Assembly: GCA_038380435.1 (NCBI GenBank)
Contig: JAWZYU010000735.1
Location: 1 to 64,000 of the forward strand
DNA from: Ryuthela nishihirai
Taxonomy: Eukaryota; Arthropoda; Arachnida; Araneae; Heptathelidae
Length of the DNA stretch: 64,000 bases
Direction: 5' to 3'
This document shows, in pieces, positions 21,108 to 31,168 of the stretch. Positions within the stretch are counted from its first letter, which is position 1; every line of letters begins with the position of its first letter. A program made the translations under genes and the position numbers. The notes below the pieces were generated by a model. That model did not search any database and was not told the origin of the DNA. It saw only the letters and a program-made list of their open reading frames with translations.

Positions 21108-23353
21108 CAGGGGTGGGCAAATAGCGGCCCGCTAAGAGTTTTTGTGGCCCGCCAAGACAGTCAGTAAATCCGCCTTGAACCGAGATTTCCTTCCCGTGCG
21201 CGACCGAAGATTCGTCCCGTATTTTCCACTAGGACGGCCACGTCAATACGCATGCGCAGTGTAGATACGATGCGCAGTGCTTTTCCGGTTGATCTGGTTA
21301 ATATCCATTTTGTCTTTGCAACAGTAAATATATAAATTTGCAACTTTAGTGAAACCATGAAACCTCCGAAAAAACGTAAAATCGGTGATGAATGTCGTGT
21401 GTTTAATGAAGAATAGACAAACAAATATTTCTTTGGTAATACAGGGAATAAAGCAGTGTGTTTATTGTGTCATGAAACGATAGCCGTATTTAAGGAGTAC
21501 AATCTGAAACGACATTGCGAAACAAAACATAGCGAATTTGGCTGCAAACTTTCCAAGGAAGAACGCAAAATAAAAGCTGCGGAGTGTGAGAACAGGCTGA
21601 AGAAGCAACAAACATTATTTACAAAGCAATCAACACTTCAAAATAACGCTTCAGAAGCAAGGTTCATAGTAGCCTACAACCTTGCTAAACGCAACAAGCC
21701 TTTTTCGGATGGCGAGTTTATTAAGCAGTGTATGGTAGAGTGTGCAAGCATATTGTGTCCTGATGTTAGAAGCAAATTTGAAAGCATTTCATTGTCAAGA
21801 AGGACTATAGTGCGGCGCATTGACTCAATTAGTGACGAACTCACAGAACAGCTGAAGACTGCGAGCAAAGATTTTGTTTGGTTTTCTTTGGCACTGGATG
21901 AGAGCACAGATAACGAAGACACTGCACAATTACTCATCTTTATCCGTGGAATTAATGAAAATTTCGTCATCACAGAGGAATTACTTGGCCTTGAATCAAT
22001 GAAAGATAGAACCACTGGTCAGGACTTGCTTGAGTGTGCTGTGAATTGTGTGGAGAAAAGTGGCTTGTCCTGGAACAAAATGGTATGGTTAAGCTTTTAA
22101 AAATCAAGTTACAAGCACAAGACACAGACAGTGATATCTTGCCTTTTCATTGCATTTTGCATCAGGAGAGCCTTTGTAAAGCTGCACTGGACTTAAAGCA
22201 TGTGGTAGATCCTATTGTTAGTGTGGTGAACACAATCAGAGCAAGGGCACTCCACCATCGACAGTTCAAATCTTTTCTTGAGGATGTGGAGGCAGAGTAT
22301 GAAGACGTAATTTACCACAACAGTGTGAGGTTGTTGAGCCTGGACAAAGTGATAAAAAGAGTATGGACATTGCAGAATGAAATCCTCTTATTTCTGGATA
22401 CGAAGGAGATATCTCATGATTTTGTTACAAAAATAGGATGTGAGGAGTGGAGATATGAGATGATGTTTGCAGCTGATGTATTTGAGAAATTGAATGAACT
22501 GAATGTGACATTGCAGGGAAAGGGGTTGTTTGCACATGAAATGTGGAAGCATGTAAAATCATTCAAAGCAAAACTAGGTCTATTTGCAAGGCAAGCAGGT
22601 GAAGGCAATTTTTGTCATTTCCCTTTATTAGGAAAACAGAAAGTACCTGAAAGTGTTTTTGCTAAGATTAGGGATCATCTGCAGAGTTTGGAGGACGAGG
22701 TCACAAGAGGATTTCAGGACTTTAAGAAAATTGAGCCTAAATTCAATTTGCTCTCTTATCCCATCACTGCTGATATTGATACAGCACCTGAGGAGCTGCA
22801 GCTTGAACTTATTGACATGCAGTCAGATCACACTGTGAAAGAAATGTTTAATGCTGTAACATTAGTTGACTTTTACAAATCTTTGTCTGCTGAAAAATTT
22901 CCATGTATGAAGAAATTTGCTGGGAAAATGTTCTCTATATTTGGGTATACATATATTTGAGAGCAAAGTTTTTCTTGCTTGAAGATCAACAAGAGTAAAT
23001 ATAGATGCTCTTTGACAGACATTAACTTGCAGGCTGTGATGAAAAACTCAACAAGCAATCTCACTCCTGATTTTCAAAAAATTGAAGAAAAGTGTGATAG
23101 GATACATTTGTCTCATTAAACTGATTCTAAAATTAAATGTGCTTGCAGCTATATGAAATTAGCACAATAAACAAATTGAATAAAACTGCCACTATTTTAT
23201 TTAATTTATATTTATTGATTTTTATGGTACAATTTATACATTTTCTGAAATGCAAAGTTAACTAATGAATGCAATCATTTTAAAAAGTGCGGCCCTCCGC
23301 TAACCTCCGCTTCCACAAAGTGGCCCCCGAGCCAAAACAATTGCCCACCCCTG
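21108..23353 (+). mobile_element. hAT transposon with GTF2IRD2-like transposase, 2,246 bp
   Basis: The element is flanked by an 8-bp target duplication, ttctaaat (21,100-21,107 and 23,354-23,361), and ends in CAGGGGTGGGCAAAT and its partner ATTGCCCACCCCTG. Both subterminal regions contain GGCCC/GGGCC motifs (CGGCCCGCTAAGAG on the left, GCGGCCCTCCGC on the right). The uninterrupted target appears at about 42,875-42,895 (ATCTAAATCATTGGCAACA). One transposase gene fills it. Confidence 0.92.
21357..23119 (+). pseudogene. hAT transposase (GTF2IRD2/ZBED-like), three lesions
   Basis: The first ATG in frame is at 21,357. The frame starts with a basic PPKKRK stretch and then a BED-type zinc finger (Cys35, Cys38, His53, His58). 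The catalytic RNase H-like fold follows, with the first Asp at about codon 181 in LALDEST, and then a long helical region with ILHQESLC. Three defects are seen. A TAG at 21,414 sits where a Trp is expected. A deletion and frame change near 22,080 removes the expected TDGAPAM-type block with the second catalytic Asp. A TGA at 22,958 sits where a Cys codon is expected. After that stop the frame continues in phase for 52 codons through SLTDINLQAVM to TAA at 23,117-23,119. AATAAA signals follow at 23,166 and 23,179. The copy is otherwise well preserved. Confidence 0.88.
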
Positions 23354-23474
23354 TTCTAAATCATTGGCAACAATTGAAAAATAAGTTGCCTCTCATGAAG
23401 TATAGATGGCGCAAGGTCCGCCACATTTCAGTGAAAGATTTATAAGTCTTATCCTGAAAACGTATTTTCGTCTG

Positions 23475-23545
23475 ATGCGTGGTTTTTATGGTAAAGCGAT
23501 CTGGCATGTATCTAGAGAGTTGCGGGTTCGATTCCCGCCATGTCA
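23475..23545 (+). pseudogene. tRNA-like sequence in the composite module
   Basis: About 70 bases, with a box-A-like ATGGTAAAGCGA and a perfect T-arm (GCGGG, TTCGATT, CCCGC). The acceptor stem pairs poorly and the anticodon arm (CTGGCATGTATCTAG region) does not fold cleanly, so a working tRNA is unlikely. The same sequence recurs at 42,996-43,065, with one base changed in box B, and truncated at 54,138-54,177. It is therefore part of the duplicated module rather than an independent gene. Confidence 0.55.
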
Positions 23546-23597
23546 GTAATAATTTTTCAGATGGATAATTCTTGTTTATCATAATTTCCTTATTTCA

Positions 23598-23755
23598 ACC
23601 CAATTGTCATATCTTCCCAATTACGTTCCTTCCAATCGCACACCCAATTGTCTGATACTCCCAATTGTGTATCCACCCGATTGTCGTATCCAATATTGTC
23701 GCACTTCCATTTGTTATCAACCTACTTCAATTCGATCAAATTGTCGCGCTCACGT
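23598..23755. repeat. CAATTG-rich minisatellite
   Basis: About eight irregular units of the CCCAATTGTC(G/A)TATCCAC type, in reverse orientation to the arrays at 15,075 and 17,318. It follows the tRNA-like sequence, as it also does at 43,115-43,260. Confidence 0.75.
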
Positions 23756-23974
23756 TTAAAATTCATAGAATACAATATATTTTAAACCATTCAAACGCAA
23801 AACATTTATCTTTAGAAGGAAATCAGGAGATGTTTTGATTGCAGATGGAGTTGGGAGATAGTTATGTGATGGATGATGCGGGATATGTAGCTTGAGAGTC
23901 CTCAATTGTTCTCTCATCATCGCTATCATCCTCCGCTTATACAGGTCTAAAGGCGCAAGTAAAACTCCAAAGGT

Positions 23975-23980
23975 GACGTT
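23975..23980. repeat. Target-site duplication, left
   Basis: The sequence gacgtt directly abuts the left end of the 14.65 kb element and is repeated at 38,634-38,639. Uninterrupted versions of the same target (ggttacgtt followed by tgaggttcc or tcaggctcc) occur at about 43,479-43,510 and, in reverse, at about 53,010-53,045 and 61,945-61,980. Confidence 0.9.
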
Positions 23981-24033
23981 AGTAGTTTAGTCACACCATA
24001 CCGAATCCCCTTTGCACAGTGCTTTCCCCCCTA

Positions 24034-24100
24034 TGACGTCATCGACCACGCCCCCTAGGACGTAACATGCCACGCCCCCTATGACGTAACATTACGTAAT
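24034..24100. promoter_or_regulatory. Left subterminal CRE-like and GC-box cluster
   Basis: A perfect TGACGTCA palindrome at 24,034-24,041 is followed by two 24-bp direct repeats (24,046-24,069 and 24,070-24,093), each with CCACGCCCC and GACGTAAC. A TTACGTAA palindrome is next. The right end has the mirror arrangement. Such motifs bind CREB/ATF and C/EBP-like factors in animals. Whether they serve transcription, replication or transposition here is unknown. Confidence 0.6.
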
Positions 24101-24194
24101 ATGATGTAATCATTACATAACCATTACATAACAGGCCACACCCCTTTATTAATAATTGATAATTCTTCCCCCTTTATTAAACCCCCCTTTCACC

Positions 24195-24480
24195 CCCCCT
24201 TTCACCCCAGTGGCGCCATCTGTTGACAGTGAGAAGTACTATTTTCCCAAAAACCCTTTATTTTCACTCTAATTTCTCGTTTTCGGATCCCCCGGTCGAC
24301 CTACCTATATTTTAAGCCCTCCCCCTTATTAAAAACCCTCCTGGCGCCATCTGTTGACAGGGAGAAGTACTATTTTACCGAAAACCCCTTTATTTTCACT
24401 CTAATTTCTCGTTTTCGGACCCCACGGTCGACCTACCTATATTTTAAGCCCTCCCCCTCATGAAAAACCCTCTGGTTGAC
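24195..24480. repeat. Subterminal tandem repeat of about 140 bp
   Basis: Two copies of a unit beginning TGGCGCCATCTGTTGACAG and ending near TTTTAAGCCCTCCCCC. The right arm has the corresponding pair at about 38,125-38,425 in reverse. Confidence 0.8.
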
Positions 24481-24505
24481 CATTTTAAGGCCTCACTCCT
24501 TCACT

Positions 24506-25937
24506 CGGCTGATGCAAGTCTCAGAATAATTGCATGGAACGATTGACTGGTCTTAGAAAAATTGTACAGAAAGGAATGATACAAAATTCCTTAGTAATTA
24601 AACACTCATCAAAAATTCCCTTACCTCTATTAAAAATCATCCTACAGTTGAAACTCATTTTACTCTTACTGTTTCCATAGAAAATACCATAGGGTGAAAT
24701 TAATAATGGTTTAAATTATTCGTAGGGATGACATGTTAAATCTGCTTTTAGAACACACGTCTGCAGTGGAAAAATTTTCAAACTCCGTTAATCAACTCCC
24801 TAGTAATTAAACACTCGTCAAAATATTCCTCACCTTTATTAAAATCACTCCACGGTCGAAATAATAATCGGTTTTCTGTAGATGTGTTTCACCGGAAAAA
24901 AAAAATCGTCCCTCGCTCTGTGGATTCCAGGACTATGCCGTGTACTTGCTGTGGCTTAGATGCGTGTCGAACGGGTCAGATATTAACCTAGCATTCTTTA
25001 TAACTAGCTTTTTCTATGTATTTCTTACATCAAAACCAACACTACCACTGAACGCTTTTGAATGCGGATCTCAAATTGTAAATCAAACTCGCAAAGCTGT
25101 ATTTATTCCACCAAGACGGTTAAATGATTTTCTTATAATTAAAATTCCCGGCTATTAAACTCCCTAGTAATTAAGCACTGGTTAAAATTCCCACATTCAA
25201 AATCGTCCTATAGTCCGGGGCGAATATCGGCTGATGCAAGTCTCAGAATAATTGCATGGAACGATTGACTGGTCTTAGAATAATTGTACAGAAAGGAATG
25301 ATACAAAATTCCTTAGTAATTAAACACTCATCAAAAATTCCCTTACCTCTATTAAAAATCATCCTACAGTTGAAACTCATTTTACTCTTACTGTTTCCAT
25401 AGAAAATACCATAGGGTGAAATTAATAATGGTTTAAATTATTCGTAGGGCATGTTAAATCTGCTTTTAGAACACACGTCTGCAGTGGAAAAATTTTCAAA
25501 CTCCGTTAATCAACTCCCTAGTAATTAAACACTCGTCAAAATATTCCTCACCTTTATTAAAATCACTCCACGGTCGAAATAATAATCGGTTTTCTGTAGA
25601 TGTGTTTCACCGGAAAAAAAAAAAATCGTCCCTCGCACTGTGGATTCCAGGACTATGCCGTGTACTTGCTGTGGCTTAGATGCGGGCCAGACATTAACCT
25701 AGCATTCTTTATAACTAGCTTTTTCTATGTATTTCTTACATCAAAACCAACACTACCACTGAACTCTTTTGAATGCGGATCTCAAATTGTAAATCAAACT
25801 CGCAAAGCTGTATTTATTCCACCAAGACGGTTAAATGATTTTCTTATAATTAAAATTCCCGGCTATTAAACTCCCTAGTAATTAAGCACTGGTTAGAATT
25901 CCCACATTCAAAATCGTCCTATAGTCCGGGGCGAATA
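24506..25937. repeat. 722-bp tandem repeat in the left arm
   Basis: 24,506-25,227 is repeated at 25,228-25,937 with few changes (the unit starts CGGCTGATGCAAGTC). Each copy contains a frame of up to about 89 codons with a hydrophobic stretch (INLAFFITSFFYVFL). In the second copy this frame begins at an ATG at 25,600. In the first copy a different poly-A length breaks its start. A 9-base in-frame gap separates two versions. The right arm has one full and one partial copy at 37,200-38,095. Confidence 0.8.
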
Positions 25938-26248
25938 GCTGTGGAATAGTGCCGTGTTATGATCTGCTCTCAGAAAATTCAAACTCCTTATCGCAAGCGG
26001 TATTCCTTTCAAGTGCTTATCGGGGCTAGCAACAGGACTTTCAAAAACATCACGCGACGTGGTCCAATCTCTGAGGGGTCGAGAGGACAGTGTCCAGCGC
26101 TCGCTTTGTTTACATGTGATACTGATAAGGATTCAAAATAGAAGTTGTCAACATCCCTTGTTTTTCTCTAGAGCGTATGACGGCTCACCCCAGCACATGT
26201 CATGATCAAAGTCGAGTACACAAGGCACGTCAAATAGTGGGAGGAGGG

Positions 26249-26256
26249 TATATACA
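26249..26256 (+). promoter_or_regulatory. TATA box of the 110-codon gene
   Basis: GGGTATATAC lies 64-70 bases before the ATG at 26,319, in an otherwise mixed-composition stretch. The spacing resembles that of the TATA box before the PC4-domain gene of the same element. Confidence 0.5.
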
Positions 26257-26318
26257 CGAGGAACAGTCAAAGAGTTGATATCCTGTGTTCTGTCATAGTT
26301 TTGAAGTCTCTGGCCGCT

Positions 26319-26651
26319 ATGGAGGTAACCTACCAAACATTTTATGAAACAGTTCTTTTTATACATTCGTCTACAGATGTCCTCTCACATCAGAAGGATA
26401 TAACGTATGAGGAATGCCTAGAGACACTGTTGAATGTTTTAACAGCGAAAATGGTGCCCGGGTTGTGTGCTATACGTGACGGTCGAGATGTTGTAATAGA
26501 ACCATATGAAGTGGCCAAGGAGTTTCTATGCCGCGTATGCGGTGCTGAAGTAGCAGCATTAAACCACATCGAAAGAATGGATTACCGAATGGTGATTGAG
26601 GATGCCATAGCCTCAATAGAGACGGTCACCAGTGCAGAAGCTATGGAATAA
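26319..26651 (+). CDS. Small unidentified protein of the palindromic element
   Basis: The first ATG of the frame is at 26,319, giving 110 residues; the frame is open upstream to 26,301 without another ATG. I do not recognise the family. The protein looks globular, is acidic overall, has no signal peptide or membrane segment, and contains a CRVC pair (FLCRVCGAEV) about two thirds along and an acidic C-terminus. It lies in the segment 25,937-26,870 that is present only in the left arm, so unlike most of the element it is single-copy. It has a TATA box about 65 bases upstream, and no obvious AATAAA soon after the stop. Being intact in a region where other frames are broken suggests a real gene. 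Function unknown. Confidence 0.5.
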   Translation: MEVTYQTFYETVLFIHSSTDVLSHQKDITYEECLETLLNVLTAKMVPGLCAIRDGRDVVIEPYEVAKEFLCRVCGAEVAALNHIERMDYRMVIEDAIASIETVTSAEAME

Positions 26652-26869
26652 CTAAAAACAACAAAAGGTTCTTTTCAGGACCACTTCATTTGTGTAGAAA
26701 GGATTATCGATCGTACAATTTCTGTTCACAACCCTTCTCTATACATCTTTCTTCTCTATCACACCCGTTAACAGAGTAAATTTTACAGGAATATTTAACC
26801 TTCAGTATAATTTTACACAGTGTGTTAGGATTAACAACTCTTATAGCATAGTTATTGGCAGTAAGCTCC

Positions 26870-29800
26870 CTCTCTACTTTTAAAATTTAGATCTTACACC
26901 GACAGTCTTTTCACGTACGTATTTTTTATAACCAACACTTATTTCTTTTAGCCCTAGCGATTACTGGTTGTTTCATTTTTTACTAGAAGAAACCCTACCC
27001 CGCAGTAACAGCTCCGCAGAAAATAAAAAATGTCGATGGGTAAAAGAAAACAAAAAATCTGATGTCATGATGAAAAATATTGAGGAGTGATAGGATCGAC
27101 CTAATAGACACCGTGTTCGGATCCTCACCCCGGACAAACGGTTAAGCCCTACGAAATTATTCCAAACGGGGAAGCACACACTTTTATTGACGAATGAATC
27201 TTGGATCTGTACTGCTTCAGGAGCGCTGCCTTTACATTGTGAAAACCCGCTCACACCCTTGATCCGTGTTTAAGTACTCGAAATTTTTAAAGTCCAGAGG
27301 CGGCCCCCACCATTCCCAATTTACTAGTGAAAAAAATATTTTTTGTACGAAGTAGAAAGTAAGAATGTTAAAAGTACGTTGCGTAAAAACTTTAGTTCTA
27401 TCGCTAATACACGTTGATGAGGGTAGGGGGACATTAGTTTTAGCAAATACTTCAACTATAAAAAAATAAGTCTCACTTGAGCGCATCGCTCCCAACTTCT
27501 CTACGCTAATCCGCTGAAATTTTATTTGCAACGGGAGTGATAGACGAAAATACTTCTTCCCTATGTGCTCTGACCAGCGCCTGAAATGTTCGCCCCCCCC
27601 CCACCCTACTGCTTCAACCCTCGTTTCGACACTCCCGCTCTATGTGATCTGCACGACGCGCTGATAACGTACAAAGGCCACTGGAGGAGCGGTGGTCAGC
27701 CCCTGTTGAATGCTATCTTTTTTTTATTTCCAGCCGCAATAATACACCGTTTTTGTGGAACACTGGTGACTTCGCCGCAAAGGGTGATCCACACTAAAAA
27801 ACAAATCCCATAGACAATAAAGAACTAAAAAAGTCATTAAAACAGTGAATGGACTTATGTACAGAGATTGACAACGGTAATATAGACAGGAACCCATCGC
27901 TCACTATCACAGCCCCCGAGAAATTATCAAATCTGTAAAGGTCTGGCCACACAATCTTCTGAGTTAATTCTGGACGGATCACAAGGACTTTTTCTCACAT
28001 TCGTTAATCAAAGTGTCTACGCATCAGACTTGTCATTACCCCGACAAACTATCCATAGACTGAGTAAGCATTTAGAATGAAAAATTCAGTTTGCTTCAGT
28101 GTCACAGCTTTAATTTTCAGATGCACTCCACAGATTCGTAAAACACTCATTAGGTATGCGTTCACAAGAGAGTTCATCACGGATTCATCTTCCCTATCTT
28201 TCTAATAAATCATACGCCCAAAGTAGATAATTATATTACGAAAATATAATCGATTTTAAGTGATTCCGTATTCGTAATTTATTAATGCTAAAGAATCACG
28301 ACGAAAATCTCACAATAGTCTACCCAATACTTTACCATAGCCGATACAGTCACAAGTTACGATAGTCAGCATCTGCTCCCATAGACCAGGGACGCGTGAA
28401 TAGCTACCCGTGGGTCGCATTCGGCCCGCTAAGAGTTTTTTGTTGCCCGCCAAGACAGAAAAATTCTCCCCGAGCGCGACCGAAGATTCGTCTCGTATTT
28501 TCCATTAGGACGGTCACGTCAATATGCATACGAAGTGTATGAAAACAATTGTCCACTCCGGCCATAGACAGTAGGTTAGTTACTTCTAACAAAGTCAAGG
28601 TTTGAGATCCATAGTAAGACACGAATGTTACCGAACGCCTATGTCGTGTGAATGATAACTGTTAAGACAGCTAGTTGCATATTTTTTTAAAGATATGTCG
28701 AATGCACTTTTACATGAACGAAGCTTCCATTTCCTAAAGTGTGGGGGGGGAAAGCGTGAACAGTCAATGCTGACTGCATGAAATATGACTCGAACGAAAG
28801 ACAATCTGAACAGGTGCTTTTGTTTATAGTATTTCCGTGAAAAGTTGGGGAAGCCAGATGCGACTTAGCTTTGCGTTCACTGACTTCACGCCTACCCCCT
28901 TTGCAATTAGGAAAAAACTCTCGAGAGCAAATTATATCTAAAACCAGTTTCACTTGAGTTTTTCGTAACCCTCTTGTGCCGTCGAACTAAGATTCAGACA
29001 TTCAGCTGTCGGGCATAAGGTTAAACTAATTTCTTACCACGGTACGTTTGCGCAGCTGCAAACACAAGTCTTTCGACAAAAGATAAGATGTTTCGCTACA
29101 ACATAACACGGAGATGTCTGCTTAGTTATTTTTCCCTATTTCAACACTGTCTATGGAGCATTACGCCTCTACATACCATAACACCTCGCGATTCTAAGCG
29201 TTCCCCGAACCGATATTAATCTTATTTTTGTAGTTCAACGGAGTTTTTTGAGTTTGCTCAACCTATGTCAAGGGTTGGACCAGTGCTTGCACCGATGGGG
29301 GGCGGACCAGCAGCGATGTTATTGCTCGTACTAGCAGAACCGGTACAAGGCGAATGCAAATCGGTTCATATCTCTATTCTTTCGAACACAAATGTTAAAA
29401 GATTTCATGTAGCAGCTAAGAAACAGTAAAAAAGTGATTTTCCGCATTTAACCATCTATCGGGTAGAGGAATCCTCAAAACTAAGTAACAATACTAGAAA
29501 AATCACTATCCATAACATTTACATTCATGTATTTCTTGTTGCGAGGCATCTGACCGAAACGTTAGCATTCATTACCTCAAAACAGATAAGACAGAATGCG
29601 GCGTCTTGAAAAACACCAAGAAGGCTAGTAACCACGGTTTAACCATTCATTTTTTAAGTATTAGGACGTTCATGTTACAATTTCTTGCAACAACGTTCAT
29701 TTCTGGTAAAGATGCATGTCAGCGCATTCACTTTACGTGTGTGATTTCAATCGTGTGTGAACCAGGCATTCAGTTGAGAAGAGTATGTGAATCAGTCACT

Positions 29801-30506
29801 TCAGAATACTAACACCTTTGCGCGCTCACTGAAACTACCTCCTTCTTGTGTCTCTCCATATACTATTCTTATGAGCACAAAAGATAGGATGTTTCACTAC
29901 AATCTAACACGGAGATGTCTGTTTAGTTATTTTTTCCTCCTATTTCTACACCAGTGTGGAAGTCTTAGAACAAGTGGTTAGCACACGTTTTTAATATGTA
30001 TCTTGTTTAGAAATCTGAAAGAACACTGTCTATGGAACATTACCCCCTTGCAAGCTAGTACTAATTACTTCACGATTCTGAGGGACGAAGGTTGTAATCG
30101 TTGGCGGATATTTTTCAGAAATATGTAATCAACCATAGTGTTCGGATATTTGATCCATAGTAAGACATGAACGTTGTTTACCTCCCATCGACAATCCCTT
30201 CTACGGATCGTATGAGAGATGACTGTTACGACAATTAGCAGGGTGAAATCGTATTTGTTTTTAAAAGCAGACACACACTACCGACTAGCTAGAGAACGAT
30301 ATATTAACCTGCTAAAGTTTGATTTTAACGATCAGATATACCATCACTTTTTTAGTTCATACTAATATTCCAACTTTTAAAGGAAATATTGTCTCGTTAT
30401 AAGCGATTACATGCACACTCTATACTTTAAATCTATAGAGACAGTGATCACTAAACATGGAACACATCTGTGAAATATCACAACATTTTTGTTTTAAACG
30501 CACGGT
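26870..30506. repeat. Inner inverted repeat, left arm of the palindrome
   Basis: This aligns in reverse complement with 31,990-35,575 almost without gaps: paired positions sum to about 62,470-62,496 along 3.6 kb, so net indels are only about 25 bp. Short frames are present in both arms (for example 27,586-27,813 and 34,641-34,883), but none is recognisable as a protein. The arm contains a shared hAT MITE. Confidence 0.9.
28387..28561 (-). mobile_element. hAT-derived MITE in the left arm, 175 bp
   Basis: The element is flanked by ccatagac (28,379-28,386 and 28,562-28,569). Its interior shares the CGGCCCGCTAAGAGTTTTT, GCGCGACCGAAGATTCGTC and CCATTAGGACGG blocks with the left end of the hAT element at 21,108. 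Its far end resembles the hAT right end (AAAACAATTGTCCACTCC). It is an internally deleted relative with weakly matching termini. Confidence 0.8.
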
Positions 30507-30723
30507 TGAATCGTTCTCTAGCTAGCTTTGGTTTCATTATGAGTGTGTTTTTTAAGATACTTTTGAAATACTCTGTTAATGAATTCAACCCCCCTTATCT
30601 GTTTGTAATTTCAGAGATATTCTGAAAGGTTTTTGTGATCAAAAGCTCCCACGATTTCCGTTTTAAAGGAGCACCACATGTATATTTCGAAAGCACGTCT
30701 ATACAGGCTCGTAAATATTTGTA

Positions 30724-30818
30724 GACGTCATCATGTTTACTAAGAGATGGCAAATCTACCAGATCTCGACCAATGGGATGGAGTTACAGGGACACGTCAC
30801 AGGTTTAAGGTATAAGTA
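30724..30818 (+). promoter_or_regulatory. Putative promoter of the PC4-domain gene
   Basis: A GACGTCA half-palindrome at 30,724-30,730 and ACACGTCAC near 30,792 precede a TATA-like TATAAGTA at 30,811-30,818. The last lies 51-58 bases before the ATG at 30,869. The CRE-like words echo those at the element termini. Confidence 0.45.
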
Positions 30819-30868
30819 TTACCCTTCGACGGGCTGTAAGGCATTATTTTTTCCAGTATCGACTTGCT

Positions 30869-31147
30869 ATGGCTTGTGCTAAACGTTCCCTGACCGATGG
30901 TGATCTTCCTGCGAAGCGACTTGCTGTTAGAGATGATGATAGCCATATGTTTCAACTCGGATCGGATTTGTTTGCGAGCGTTTGTGAATATCGGTCATAT
31001 CCTAAAGTGCACATACGTGTGTTCCAGAGTGATGACTCGTTAAAACTATATCCTACAAAGGACGGTGTGATGCTGTCTGAAGAGCAGTGGCATGGACTGG
31101 TTACGTATGCGTCTACAATCGTCGAAGCGTTCGAAGATGTCGAATAA
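30869..31147 (+). CDS. PC4-like domain protein, first half
   Basis: An ATG in context GCTATGG starts a 92-codon frame. The N-terminal 25 residues are basic and charged with two AKR motifs (a possible nuclear signal). Residues 30-88 match the transcriptional coactivator p15/PC4 fold pattern: a strand with KVHIRVF, a turn, LYPTKDGVMLS, then EEQWHGL and a helix. PC4 domains bind single-stranded DNA. The frame ends in TAA at 31,145-31,147, but the following frame is in the same phase and begins a second PC4-like domain only a few codons later. The two were therefore probably one gene of about 300 codons. It lies in the single-copy loop of the palindrome. The family call is from the pattern, not a search. 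Confidence 0.7.
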   Translation: MACAKRSLTDGDLPAKRLAVRDDDSHMFQLGSDLFASVCEYRSYPKVHIRVFQSDDSLKLYPTKDGVMLSEEQWHGLVTYASTIVEAFEDVE

Positions 31148-31168
31148 GGCGAGTATGAACTGGACGCT

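Noticed and set aside
27232..27531. Coding gene in the palindrome arm, mirrored at 34,993-35,238
   Set aside because: The two arms differ by homopolymer length near the start, which shifts the frame. The upstream start is not an ATG, and no family is recognisable.
27586..27813. 75-80 codon frame starting MFAPPPP, present in both arms
   Set aside because: It begins in a C-run of variable length and shows no recognisable domain. Being in both arms only reflects the inverted repeat.
28404..28622. 72-codon frame on the minus strand, mirrored at 33,862
   Set aside because: It runs mostly through the hAT-derived MITE and its flank, so it is non-coding.
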